Shown: positions 1 through 10,465 of the stretch, piece after piece
How positions within the stretch are numbered: position 1 is the first letter of the stretch
Layout: the number at the start of each line of letters is the position of its first letter
Assembly (NCBI RefSeq): GCF_933775445.1
Contig: NC_065877.1
Span: 6,448,001 to 6,512,000, forward strand
Length of the DNA: 64,000 bases
Source: Argentina anserina
Taxonomy: Eukaryota > Streptophyta > Magnoliopsida > Rosales > Rosaceae
Direction of reading: 5' to 3'
Notes under the pieces: generated by a model
What the model was told of the DNA's origin: nothing
Seen by the model: only the letters and a program-made list of their open reading frames with translations
Database searches by the model: none
Made by a program: the position numbers and the translations under genes

Positions 1-341
1 ATCATTACATCAATGATCTTCTTCTCGATTTCGACAAGAGGCTTCTCGAAAGGCAGAGTAACCGGCTTGGGCTTCTCCTTCAACGGCTTGAAGTGCGAGA
101 GATGAGTCAGCACTCCTCCTTTGACATTGGGATCCGGATCCGCCGGCCACGGGTAGTCGTGCTTCTTCACCTTCCTCAGCTTCGCCGTCACCGCAAGATT
201 CCTCTTCACGCCGAACCTCGCCTTCCCTAGAGCTCTCAGAGGAACACCAGTAGCTCCATTGCTGGAGCTCCTGAACCCATCCGACGCCGCACCGCAAGTA
301 AGGGCCAGTGCAGCAGAATGAGCTAAAGAAGAAGTCGCCAT
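1..341 (-). CDS. accA: Acetyl-CoA carboxylase carboxyltransferase alpha subunit, plastid (5' exon only)
   Basis: This is the first coding exon of the nuclear gene for the alpha subunit of plastid heteromeric acetyl-CoA carboxylase (CAC3). The enzyme makes malonyl-CoA for fatty-acid synthesis. Translation starts at 341. A Ser/Ala-rich transit peptide is followed by the mature start motif HDYPWPADPDPNVKGG and a segment ending in FEKPLVEIEKKIID, which match my memory of plant CAC3. The exon probably ends at base 9, because bases 8-1 read as a GTAATGAT donor; the rest of the gene lies left of the window. The 5' UTR has its own intron: on the minus strand the donor CAG|GTAATA falls at 456/455 and the acceptor TTGTCTAG ends at 382. 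Only about 111 codons are visible, so the catalytic crotonase-fold domain cannot be checked. Confidence 0.9.
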   Translation of the reverse strand, partial: MATSSLAHSAALALTCGAASDGFRSSSNGATGVPLRALGKARFGVKRNLAVTAKLRKVKKHDYPWPADPDPNVKGGVLTHLSHFKPLKEKPKPVTLPFEKPLVEIEKKIIDVM

Positions 342-762
342 GTATGTCGAGGCTCCGACCAATTCCGCCAATCAGATCGCTCTAGACAACATTAAAACCA
401 ATAAATCAAACAGCAAAATCAATGGTGAGAGTAATGAGGAGGGGGGAGGTATTACCTGAGAGCGGAATCGAGGGGGATTAGAGGAGGGGGGAAGTGAAAT
501 GGGGGCCGGAGAAAGAGAGGGGAGTATTATGAAGAGCAATGTTGAAGAGAGAGAAAGGAGGGGGGGGGGAGCTTTGGAGAGATCGTCAAAAGTGAGTTAC
601 GGAGAGTTTTGGGGTTTTGTTGGGGGCGATACTTCTTATGACCGAGCGAGCGAGCGAGCGAGTTCTGAGTCAGTGAGTTGAGAAGAAGAGAGGGACCTGA
701 GTTTATGAAGAGGGCCAGCTTTTTCGGTTTGGCAGTTAAATAGTGGTGTTTTATTTACCCGG

Positions 763-782
763 CACGTGTGTGTTCGCACGTG
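763..782. promoter_or_regulatory. Paired G-boxes upstream of accA
   Basis: Two CACGTG palindromes lie at 763-768 and 777-782, about 420 bases upstream of the accA start codon. G-boxes are classic bZIP/bHLH sites in light- and stress-responsive plant promoters. The close pairing is visible; their function here is inferred. The stretch from 490 to 700 is purine-rich, with a GAGC run near 645-660, and is probably 5' UTR and core promoter. Confidence 0.45.
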
Positions 783-1245
783 ATGGGGTCGATGACTTCG
801 ATGCTCTTCGTCCTCGGGAGAGCCCTAAAAAAAACAGACCATCCTTCGGTTCCATCAGAGTTTAATCGTTTTTTTCTTTAGGGGGAAATATTAGAAAAAC
901 CGTTTGGTGACTGGTTGTGAAAAATTGGCAAATTGAAATTAGCAGATCACTAATTTGATATAACAAAAACAAATTTTCCCCATTGAAAAAAAACAACTTT
1001 TTATATGATAATTTTACTACGGCTAATGACGGAGCTACGATTAGATATTAGTGTGGGCTGATCATTTCAATATGATAGAGCTAGATGAAGTTTAGGCTAT
1101 TATACCTATATAATTAGACAAATAGATGAAGATTCTTGGGCTACAGCCCTCTTAGTTTCCTACTATCCTCTGTCAATGTTTTTATAGTCTTGTTTTTCAA
1201 ATCTTTTTGTTGTCGAATACTTTGATTGGAATGAAGAAAAGAACG
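783..1245. other. Intergenic, no gene seen
   Basis: AT-rich sequence without a coding frame or RNA gene that I can support. It separates the accA promoter from the transposon insertion that follows. Confidence 0.6.
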
Positions 1246-2215
1246 AAAAAAAAAAGACAAAATTATCAAAATACACTTTAAATTTGGTTAAAATAGTCAA
1301 TTTGCACCTCAAACTTGTATTTAAGTCAATTTACCTCCTAAACTTAGTAAAAATTGCCGATTTGCACCCCATTCGTTAAATTTAACTGTTTTCATCCAAT
1401 TTTGCGTCAAATGTCATGCACATGAGGGGTAATGTTGTCATTTTCTATTTATATTTTTCTCAAAAACAAATACAAATATTCTTTAAAAGGAGGATTATTT
1501 TTTAATCAAATTATTTATTCACATCTTTTTTCTACATACTGAACCCTACTTCGAATTATATATTCAACATATTCACCCATTCAAATATAGTGTGTTGTGT
1601 ATATATATATATGTACACATTGTTGGAGGAGGAACGAAACAAGAATAATAACGACGTAATGGAACAAAACGTAATCATTTAATTATTAATAATGTGGCTT
1701 ATATATAGGCATTACATAACTATAATCTTGTAGGATTCGGAGTCCTAATCTATTACAGATATGCGAATCTATCTCTAATAGGAACTAATAAGGCTAAGAC
1801 ACACACAATGGTTAAATAGTAATTCTCCCATAACACACATTTTTTTTAATTTTCAATGTATTTATTTATATTTCTCTAATATCTTTTAACATACTATATC
1901 ACGTAAAATAATAAATATATAAATCAATAACATGTTTCGAAAAAAAAATTTGTAACAAGTGTTCATCTTAAGTAATTTTATTAATTTATTTCATTATTAA
2001 ATATGAATAAATATATAATAATAATATTGCCCCTTAAATGCATGATATGTGACTTAAAATTGGATGAAAAACATTAAATTTAACGGATATGGTGAAAATC
2101 GGTAATTTTTACCAAATTTAGGAGATAAATTGACTCAAATGCAAATTTATGGTGCAAATTGATAATTATGACAAAGTTTACGGTGCAAATCGGCGTTTTT
2201 GCAAAAAAAAAAAAA
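1246..2215. mobile_element. Non-autonomous DNA transposon with long terminal inverted repeats
   Basis: The two ends are inverted copies of each other over roughly 200 bases. The left arm (about 1246-1450) reads through TCAATTTGCACC, AAGTCAATTTACCTCC and TTAAATTTAAC. The reverse complement of the right arm (about 2015-2215) gives the same order: TCAATTTGCACC, GAGTCAATTTATCTCC, TTAAATTTAA. No transposase frame is present, so it is non-autonomous. Long inverted repeats suggest a Mutator-like or foldback element. The outer ends sit in poly-A runs, so I could not read a target-site duplication. A solo LTR is nested inside at 1621-1835. Confidence 0.7.
1621..1835. mobile_element. Solo LTR (215 bp) with 5-bp target duplication
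   Basis: The element starts TGTTGGAG and ends CCATAACA, giving TG...CA termini in a short imperfect inverted repeat. It is flanked on both sides by CACAT (1616-1620 and 1836-1840), the 5-bp duplication expected of LTR-retrotransposon integration. A TATA-like TTATATATAGG lies near 1700. No internal retroelement sequence remains, consistent with LTR-LTR recombination. The short length also fits a TRIM-type LTR. It is nested in the inverted-repeat element at 1246-2215, so it inserted later. Confidence 0.75.
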
Positions 2216-2852
2216 GTGGTAGGAGAGTTCAAAGAAGACACACTTTGTAATTGATCTCATCCATATGTTTATACTATCAAATCCTATCCTGATGCTTTTG
2301 TAATAGTAATTTGGCTATGGACCAATACGTTGACCAGAGCAATTAAGCAAAATATGGATTATGCCGGCCACTCCAAATGATTAGGAAGTGGCTTGACGCT
2401 AATTGAAAAAAAAAATGGAAATGAATCAAAATGGTCTTTGTTAGTTGTGTTATTAGGTGGTTTGCAGATTCTGCTAAGTAGCCTACTATTATTAAAATTG
2501 ATCGAGTTTGCTTTTTTTATAAAAAAAAAAGGTGCCTTGTTTTAACACACCTACACCAGAATCCAGGGAGATTGTTATTCACAATGTCCTTTAGTATTTT
2601 TAGATTCTCAAACACACAAATGTTTTCATGAGAAATTACGTCATAGGATCAATAGAATACTTAGTAAAAATAGAAAATGTGGCTTTACGTTTGAAATTGT
2701 ATTCTCTAACAATACTATATCATCCATCAAATATATTGTAGAAAATTTATTCAAAGTGTCGTTGACATCGTAATTGATGTAGCTCAAAATACAAATGGGT
2801 TCTTCGGAATATTTAAGTTTTCTCACGCCTCATGTATTTGATTACTCTAGAT
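2216..2852. other. Intergenic, no gene seen
   Basis: AT-rich spacer between two transposon insertions; nothing coding can be supported. Confidence 0.55.
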
Positions 2853-3520
2853 TAGAGGTGTAAATGAGCCAAGTCGAGCGAAATAATAAGTTGTTCATGT
2901 TTGGCTTGTTTTCATTCGATCGAGCTCGAGCCGGGCTAAAATTTGATTTTTGTGCTTCATGTTCAAGCTCGATTCGGCTTGAAAAAGCTCGAGCTGGGGT
3001 CGGACCGACTTATTTTATTAGATGAGATCGAATTTAAATTGAACCGTCTTGAATCATATAAAATTAAAAATTAAAAATTTAGAAATTAAAATTAAAATTT
3101 AAAATCTAATGTCATAGCATCACATAAAAATTATTTTATTTGTAATAAAATAAAAATAACAAATCAAATTCGTTATTGAACTTAAAGTCTTTAACTAATT
3201 AATTTAGAAATAAGCATTTCAGTTATTTCAAACTAATATTATATTTTAAATATTATTTCTTATATAAAAATTATGTTTTATATATACTATAAAAATTAAT
3301 AAGTCAAGTTTAATTAATAAACGAACTGAACTTTTAACAAGTTCGAGCTACCTCGCGAGCTAAACGAGTCGAACGAGCCGAATACTTATTGTTCAAGCTC
3401 GGCTCATTTTCAAAGTCGGGCTTAATATTGAGCTCAAACTCGACTCATTTAACTTTACGAGCTCGAGACGAACATGTTAAAAGCGTGTCAAACACGAGCG
3501 GCTCGAGCCTACTTACAGCC
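2853..3520. mobile_element. Non-autonomous TIR transposon with 9-11 bp target duplication
   Basis: A 668-base AT-rich insert has ends rich in GAGCT/CTCGAGC words. The left end reads AGAGGTGTAAATGAGCC and the reverse complement of the right end reads AGGCTGTAAGTAGGCTC, an imperfect terminal inverted repeat. TTACTCTAGAT is present exactly at 2842-2852 and 3521-3531, a direct flanking repeat of up to 11 bases. A 9-11 bp duplication points to a Mutator-like element. The GTGTAAA-GAGCCGAG end style is common in plant MITE-like families. No coding frame lies inside. Confidence 0.7.
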
Positions 3521-3809
3521 TTACTCTAGATGCACTCACAAGCTCATACCTAATCCTACAAATTTACCAATCAATCTTGTAACTTTCAATTTACTAACAC
3601 ATTATGGTCAATTCAATAAACTGGTTCAAAGAGGCCCTAACTCCCAGACTAAACTAAACAAGCTAGGAGTTTGCAATTAGCAGGACACGATGATTCAAGT
3701 ACAACAACGACGTCGTTTAGTCTGTTTCCGTATTCGAGCCCTCTTGCTTTTATCCGGGTGCTTTGGCTGCTCTCATCACTCGAGTCCTCATCCCAGGAGC
3801 AACTCTGTT

Positions 3810-6264
3810 ATGGCGCCCAAGCTTTCCAACGGTACTAAACTTCATCTCTCTGCCTCTATATATCTCCATCTCATTTCATCGAATCTAAATCATGTTGACA
3901 TTTTCGTGTTATGGAGAGCAGAGGGTGTTCTGGAGCAGCTCAAGAATGGAACTGCTCAGTTCGAGCTCGTCTCCTCCCCACTTCTCTCAATTTCAATTTC
4001 TCAGCCAAACGCATCGTCCTTCACCGCAGACTACAGCCACCGATTCTTCGCTCGAATTGGTCCGCCGCTGTATAATTCCTACTCTTGCACTCTTTTAAAA
4101 TAGTTCAATCCTTTAGTGTGCATATCTTCAATTTCATAAACCTTAAACCCTAATTCACCAACCCGTTATGTGTTTCTTTCAGAGGCAGAGGATCTTCGGC
4201 TCTGAGGAAAGTCGAACGCTATTCCGTTCAGAGAGTTACCGGTGATGGACGCTGTCTATTTCGTGCACTGGTATCTGATTTTATATGTTTTCTTTTCATT
4301 TAGTTTTGTATTACAAGCTCGACTTTTATGCACTTAAATTATAACCAGGTGAAAGGAATGGCAGCAAATAAAGGGTCTCCTCTTAGCCCAAGGGAAGAGA
4401 GAGACAATGCAGGTATGCTTCAGATTGAATTTAAAGCATAAGCTATAGAGCAGCGTATGGAGATCCTTACAGGCGCTGCTGTGTCTGTTTTGTTCTGTTA
4501 TATCTAGACGTCAAACTGCATCTACTAAATCAATTGATTAATTCACGTTTGCTTATATTTTTATGTAGTAATGTACGCACAGACCATTATCACATTGGTC
4601 TTATAGATTGAATGAGTACTGGTTTTGTAATTGAATGACCAAACTTGCCGGGCTTTTTGGAAATTACAGATGAACTAAGGATGGCTGTGAAAGAAGTTAT
4701 ATGCGAAAATGAGCAAGAACGGCCACAGTATGAAGCAGCTGTAGTGGCAATCACTGTTGATGAATCCTTAAAACGGTCAGCATCTATCTTTTTGCTTGGT
4801 GACTGTGAGAGATTTTTGAGATTCGGTTTCTGGGAGGTGCTTTGGTTTACTTATGATGGACAGTAGTTTAAATGATCTGAATGTCTTTCTGTAGTTACTG
4901 CCAGCGAATTCAAAGACCTGATTTCTGGGGAGGAGAGTCGGAGCTGCTGGTATGTTCTCCTGACTAAAAATGCTACTGGATTTGGTTAATCATTTTATGA
5001 GCATTCAGTCTTTACCAAAGGATATTGATCCCCAAGAGTGTACATAACTTTGGGAGTTGGCACTGTAGATGAGAATGGCTTATGATCAACATAGAGACCA
5101 AAAGGAAAACTTAGATTTAGATTTTGAATCAAAATGCTTTTGTCTTGTTTAATACAGTAGAAAGACAAGAATAATTTCACACATGTTTTTACAATGCAGT
5201 TATCACCTGTTGTTCATATGACTCTTCCATATAGCATGACCTTTGTCCTTCAAAACTGCAGGTGCTGTCAAAATTATGTAGACAGCCAATCATTGTCTAT
5301 ATTCCAGAGCATGAGGTATTTTTATTTCACTGAAAGGCTGTCTCTTACATTTTGTTTCCTCAATTATTTTGGGGCGTCATGGTGGACTTTGTTTCTTTGT
5401 TTGTTACTTCTTAAATATGTATTTAGTGAAATGGAAGGATGAACATGATTGTCAGTTTAAGTTACTGCCGGAGCATCCCACGATAACATAGACATGTATT
5501 GCTTTGTACTTATAAAATGGTTTAGGTAATGATTTAGGTCATACAAAGGACTGAAGGAGACATGAAAGGAAATAAGGATATTTTGCAACTATGGAGCTTA
5601 TGTGTCTAGACACTCCTTTAAATTGGATCACAGAAATTATATTTCCCTGTAATAGAGTTGATGGAGTAAAGTTACTGTGTTATATGAAATTATATTGGAT
5701 TCTATAAATATTAAGTTAGTTCCATTATAATTTCCTGGACATACAACCTGAGGTACAAGCAGGACTGCCTCTCTAGTTTAAAGAAGAAACACGCAGAGAA
5801 AGAGCAAGAGAATCTGACGCATGCCATATTGTGTACTTGCTATGAGCCTATGAGTCGTGAGCATGAAATGTAGCAAGCAAAATGTTCTGATATTTTGTGT
5901 TCCAAATCTATAAAGTACTGATGAAATCAAACCCTTTCAAGTCAGGATGAGTCCTTAATTCCACTGCTCATATGTTTAATACTAAAGTTTGACTATATAC
6001 TAGTACTGCTGTTTGTGACTGCACTAGTTTCATTAATTTTGTGTGCCTAATGAAGTAGTATAAGTCTTTGTCTTTTATACTTGGCAGACTTAGTTTATAA
6101 TTTGGTTGAATTAATTGCAGCACGCACATGGTGGAAGGGGCCCTGGTTTCATTCCCATTGCAGAATATGGAAGTGAGTTTAGTAAAGGTTCGAGAAACAG
6201 AAAGCCGAGGAAGGCTGTGAGGCTCTTGTTCAGTGGCAGGAACCACTACGATCTGCTTGTATGA
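3810..6264 (+). CDS. OTU3: OTU-domain deubiquitinating cysteine protease (OTU3-like)
   Basis: Eight exons can be joined: 3810-3831, 3922-4069, 4183-4270, 4349-4412, 4670-4775, 4895-4949, 5262-5315 and 6121-6264. They give 226 residues with phase kept at every GT-AG junction. The product resembles Arabidopsis OTU3 (At2g38025 as I remember it). OTU proteases cleave ubiquitin chains. The active site is visible: TGDGRCLFRAL holds Asp78 and nucleophile Cys81, and GRNHYDLLV at the C-terminus holds catalytic His221. WGGESELLVLSKLC and FIPIAEYG are further conserved blocks. I chose the ATG at 3810 (MAPKLSN) because it joins in frame to the conserved VLEQLKNG segment; an in-frame ATG at 3690 would add 40 unlike residues. 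A degenerate tandem copy of the last exon lies downstream. Confidence 0.88.
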
Positions 6265-6503
6265 GTGACAAAAGGGGAGAGATGCAATGCATTTTGTAGC
6301 CGTATTCAATATAGATTCAGTTTGTTATCTGTAATGATAATGTATCTTTTGTTTTTATTTAAAAGCTTTTCACCTCTTGTTTTATCGAGGTTCAAACTAA
6401 ATTGGGAGATGCAGGACCTCAGTCGATTGTGCAAGTTCTGATGATTAATGTTTGATTGAGATATTTTATCAGATAGGACACTGTCACAATGCACTGAATG
6501 CAG

Positions 6504-6617
6504 CACCCAGATGGTGGAGCGGATTCTGGTTTCATTCCCATTCAAGAATATGGAACCGAATTCACTCAGTTCAGTGAAGGTTGGGGAGGCAGAAAGGCTG
6601 TGAGGCTCTTGGTATGA
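6504..6617 (+). pseudogene. Tandem duplicate of the OTU terminal exon, catalytic His lost
   Basis: This segment repeats exon 8 of the OTU gene: FIPIQEYGTEF then RKAVRLL, against FIPIAEYGSEF then RKAVRLL. It is preceded by an intact CAG acceptor in the same phase, so it could be spliced onto exon 7. The frame ends LLV-stop, because the bases encoding FSGRNHYDL are deleted, removing the catalytic His. The homology continues through the 3' flank to about 6880, so a unit of roughly 380 bases was duplicated. It is either a dead exon or an alternative last exon giving an inactive protein. Confidence 0.75.
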
Positions 6618-6899
6618 TGTGCCTGTATGAGAGACTGAGAGGAAGAGACTTCTATTTCTTCCATTGTAGTCCATGTTTATGAAGGAATAACTTCTTCTGT
6701 ATCTCTGTTTAGAAGCATTTTCCCCATGTTCCATCAAAATTCAAAGGAAATGGGGAGAGATGGGGGGCCTCACTTTGATTTTAAAAAATGGCTCTAATAA
6801 TGTATGTTGAGTTCAAGAGTTATCAGATACTGGACCAGAGAAAGAGATGCAAGAGGACAATGCCACAATGCTGATGATCTTTCTACATTAGATTGTTAG

Positions 6900-7536
6900 G
6901 TAAAGAAGAAAAATCTCCACACTAGAGGCTGTGCTTCTGGATTTTCCTTTGGATGATGAGTGACCAAAAGAAATAAATCGCTTCGATGATTGAAGTTGAA
7001 AACTTTTAAAGTATGAGAGGTTTTTTAGACAAAAAAGACACAATAAACAGATGTAATATTTACCCGTAACATCTTACTTGTGATTCATTTTTTCGCAAAG
7101 TAGTACTGAGTTTAAAGAGTGATAACATTACGAATGGATCATCTATACATCATACAAGAAATTAACAAATAATCAAAGACAGACGTGATCTGAGTCATCT
7201 GACCGTAACCTTCTCTCGACTTTCTGATCGAGTGGAACATAGTTTGCTCACTTCTCAACTAAAGCGTTGGCGCGTCTTTACACGTGTAAGGAACCGTCCC
7301 TTGCACGTGGGAGAGTGAGCCAAACAAACCAAAGTCACAGGCTCTCTCTCTCTCTCTCTCTCTCTCTCTAAAAAGAACCGAACACATCAACAGAACAAAG
7401 CAAGAAAGAAATCGAAAGGAGAGCATCTCTCTAATCACATCATCTCTTTTCCTCCTCTATCTTTCTCAACTCCAAATCACCAAAACCATAACAGAATCTT
7501 AGGGTTTCCTTCTTCTTCGGCTTCTTCTCAGAATCC
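6900..7536. promoter_or_regulatory. Ataxin-3 homologue upstream region: two G-boxes and a (CT)n tract
   Basis: CACGTG occurs at 7281-7286 and 7304-7309, 23 bases apart. A (CT)14 run lies at 7342-7369, about 170 bases before the ATG, typical of plant 5' UTR or core-promoter pyrimidine tracts. The sequence before 7250 shows nothing coding. Confidence 0.45.
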
Positions 7537-9500
7537 ATGGAAGGTTCGAGCAACGGAGGGATGGTGTACCACGAGGTGCAGGAGTCGAAGCTCTGCGCCG
7601 TGCATTGCGTCAACACGGCGCTGCAAGGTCCCTTCTTCTCCGAATTCGATTTGGCCGCCCTCGCCTCCGATCTCGACCGCAAGGAGCGCCAGATGATGCA
7701 GCTCACTGTCCAGGCCGGCGCTCCCTCCGCCGCTGCCGGCGATTTCCTCTCCGAGGAGTCCCACAATGTCTCCCTCGACGGCGATTTCAGCATCCAGGTC
7801 CCTTTCTCCATTTCCTAGTCTCATTTCTGAGTTTTCAAGAACCTAAAGCTTGGTTCTTTGTGGAAGATTGGATTAGGTGCTTCTTGAATGTTTAGATTAA
7901 TTAGTTGAGGTAGCAAGTGTATGTCTTGGATTATAAGAACAAGTGTGTTTTGGTAATGCGGTTAGTTAACACTAGCACTAAGGAGTGGTTAGTACTCAAT
8001 CACTCAGCAGAAGACTTGATAATCAATTATTATGTAGTTGTCATTGTAATGTGTTTTGCAGTTGTTGTTTTAGTTAACTAACTAATGAACAAGTACTGTA
8101 CCCTTTCTTGATATGTAAAATGACCGACTTGAATGCATGGATTTGTACTTGAATGTCTGATTGCGATTGGGCATTACACAGATGCCTTTAAAGTCAGAAA
8201 TAGGCTTTATATGAGTGGAAGTTTCAATGCTGGTTGAACCCAGGCCATACTTGGATATTGTTTTGCATTTTTGCTGTGCTTACCCCGGTGATTTCTAGCA
8301 GACTGTTTCTAGTGGAATTTTTTTTCTCTGTAGGTGTTTCGTTTCTATGCATTGCATTTGAGCTGATCAGGTTGCAATGCAGCTTGTAATCAATTGGTTC
8401 AAACTTGATGATGTTATACTTTACCAAGCTTTTATGGACTCATGGAGAATATAGCTTAGGAGATTGCGGTTACGGCACATGACTCTTAGGACTATATGCT
8501 TGGCGTAATTTTTCTGTGAACCTGTACTTTCAATAATGTGTTTAGTACTTATTTTCTTTTCACATATATCTATTCTGAATCACAAAATTTAGACCGTCAT
8601 GAGGTCAGTTGGATATTCTTAGAATTAGGATTCCAACATTCACAAAGTGTATAGCTTCTTGTATTTGTACATAAAGCTTCATAAATGTTTAGAGGGGAAA
8701 ATGAATCAGTCAGGTTTTGGAGTATAAACAGAAGTATGGTTGGATGTTTAGGGTTGTAAGTTGTAAGAATTTTCACTTTCGCTATTCTGCAGCATGACTC
8801 TTATCAGAATTTCTTTATTAAATAAAACATTGATGTTCTTTTGTAGGTACTAGAAAAAGCTTTAGAGGTTTGGGATCTGCAGGTCATCCCCCTTGATTCT
8901 CCTGTTGCAGAGCCTGCTCAGATCGATCTAGAGCTGGAAAATGGGTTCATCTGCCATCTACATGATCATTGGTTCTGTATCAGGAAAGTGAATGGGGAGT
9001 GGTATAATTTTGACAGTCTGTATGCAGCCCCACTTCACCTTTCTAAGTTTTACCTCTCGGCCTATCTGGACACGCTAAGGGGCTCTGGTTGGAGCATTTT
9101 CCTGGTGAGAGGAAACTTCCCAAAAGAATGTCCCATTTCATCCTCAGAAGCTTCCAATGGGTATGGGCAGTGGCTTTCACCTGAAGATGCCGACAGAATA
9201 ACTAAATCATGCAACTCCACAAATGTTCCACGCCAGACTCAGAGAACAAATCAGCCTCGACAACCTTCAGAAGAATTCCTATCCACCGAGGAAGCGGAGC
9301 TGCTATCGGAGATGGAAGACGAGAACATGAAGGCTGCAATAGCTGCCAGTCTTATGGACTCTTCCCCTGCCGTGGCCAATGTTGGAGCTAGCGTGGCCGA
9401 TTCTGGAGTTAGCATGGCCAGTGCTGGAGCTAGCAACCCGCAGAATGAAAGTTCAAACAGCCAAGATGACAAGATCAGCCAGGAGAATAAGATTGCTTGA
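7537..9500 (+). CDS. Ataxin-3 homologue, Josephin-domain deubiquitinase
   Basis: Two exons, 7537-7797 and 8847-9500, separated by a 1049-base GT-AG intron, encode 304 residues. Josephin proteases remove ubiquitin. The catalytic triad is visible as Cys20 in KLCAVHCVNTALQ, His128 in HDHWFCIRK and Asn141 in WYNFDSL, with spacing as in human ataxin-3. A ubiquitin-interacting motif follows in the C-terminal half (EMEDENMKAAIAASL). The tail carries a short degenerate repeat (GAS/ADSGVS/SAGAS), and there is no polyglutamine tract. Length and order match plant ataxin-3 proteins (Arabidopsis At3g54130). The start is the first ATG after the CT-rich leader and sits directly before the conserved VYHEVQES segment. 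Confidence 0.93.
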
Positions 9501-10123
9501 GAAAAGTAAAGTACATTTTTCCTTTTTATTTTACTGGTTGAGAACAATGATCTATGGATATGTTTGTCAGGTTAGATAGTTGACTTGCATCCTCGGCCGA
9601 GGTCGTTGTACTTTGCAGCGTATACATCTCCGTTACACTGTCAGCTCCAAATTTAAACTCAAATTGTAAAACTAGAACAAATAAGCTTTCAGCTTTCAGC
9701 TTTCATATTCTTTCCATAGGATGATTACAGTGTTTTGCACAGGCAATGTGTATTGGGGCTTTTGACTACCATTCTATACTACTATCATTCTAGGGCTTCG
9801 TGCATTCCTGAGTGATCTTTACTTAGGGTACGGTTACTACTATGAGTATCACTCAGATTCCTAGCAGGTTTTCCAAATCCTATTAATTGTAGGTTAGTCT
9901 TTGGTTCTTTCGAATTTCCAAATACGAATCCAACACGTATTCTGTATACCTATAAATGTGTATATCCATAAAGCACTTGAAACTTGAAGACCAAGCATAA
10001 ACAGTGTTTCTGAAGAGAAAAAAGAGAGGAAGAAAAGCTCAGCCCATCTTCGTCACCGTCCGGCAGATCTCCAAAGCAAAGGAAAGGGGTTTGTCCGGGC
10101 CTATTTGTTCATTACCAAGTTTC

Positions 10124-10465
10124 ATGTCTGATCTAGACATCCAGATTCCTACAGCCTTTGATCCGTTTGCCGAGGCTAATGCTGAGTTCTCAGGTGCCGG
10201 AACAAGAGAGTATGTGCACATCCGTATACAGCAGCGAAATGGTAGGAAAAGCCTGACAACAGTGCAGGGACTGAAGAAGGAATCGAGCTACAACAAGATT
10301 CTCAAGGACCTTAAGAAGGAATTTTGCTGCAATGGTAATGTTGTCCAAGACCCTGAACAGGGACAGGTGATTCAACTACAAGGTGACCAGCGAAAGAAAG
10401 TGTCTGCCTTCCTAGTTCAGGCTGGCATTGCGACCAGGGATAACATCAAAATTCACGGTTTCTGA
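10124..10465 (+). CDS. SUI1: Translation initiation factor eIF1 (SUI1)
   Basis: This single exon encodes 113 residues starting MSDLDIQIPTAFDPFAEAN and ending NIKIHGF, the exact size of plant eIF1. eIF1 binds the 40S subunit and enforces accurate start-codon selection. The SUI1 core (YVHIRIQQRNGRKSLTTVQG, CCNGNVVQDPEQGQVIQLQG) is intact. Differences from the usual plant sequence include Ser for Phe before YNKILKDL and ATRD near the end. I place the start at 10124 by family comparison, although the frame is open upstream to an ATG at 10004. Because no intron interrupts it, a retrocopy origin is possible. Confidence 0.9.
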   Translation: MSDLDIQIPTAFDPFAEANAEFSGAGTREYVHIRIQQRNGRKSLTTVQGLKKESSYNKILKDLKKEFCCNGNVVQDPEQGQVIQLQGDQRKKVSAFLVQAGIATRDNIKIHGF

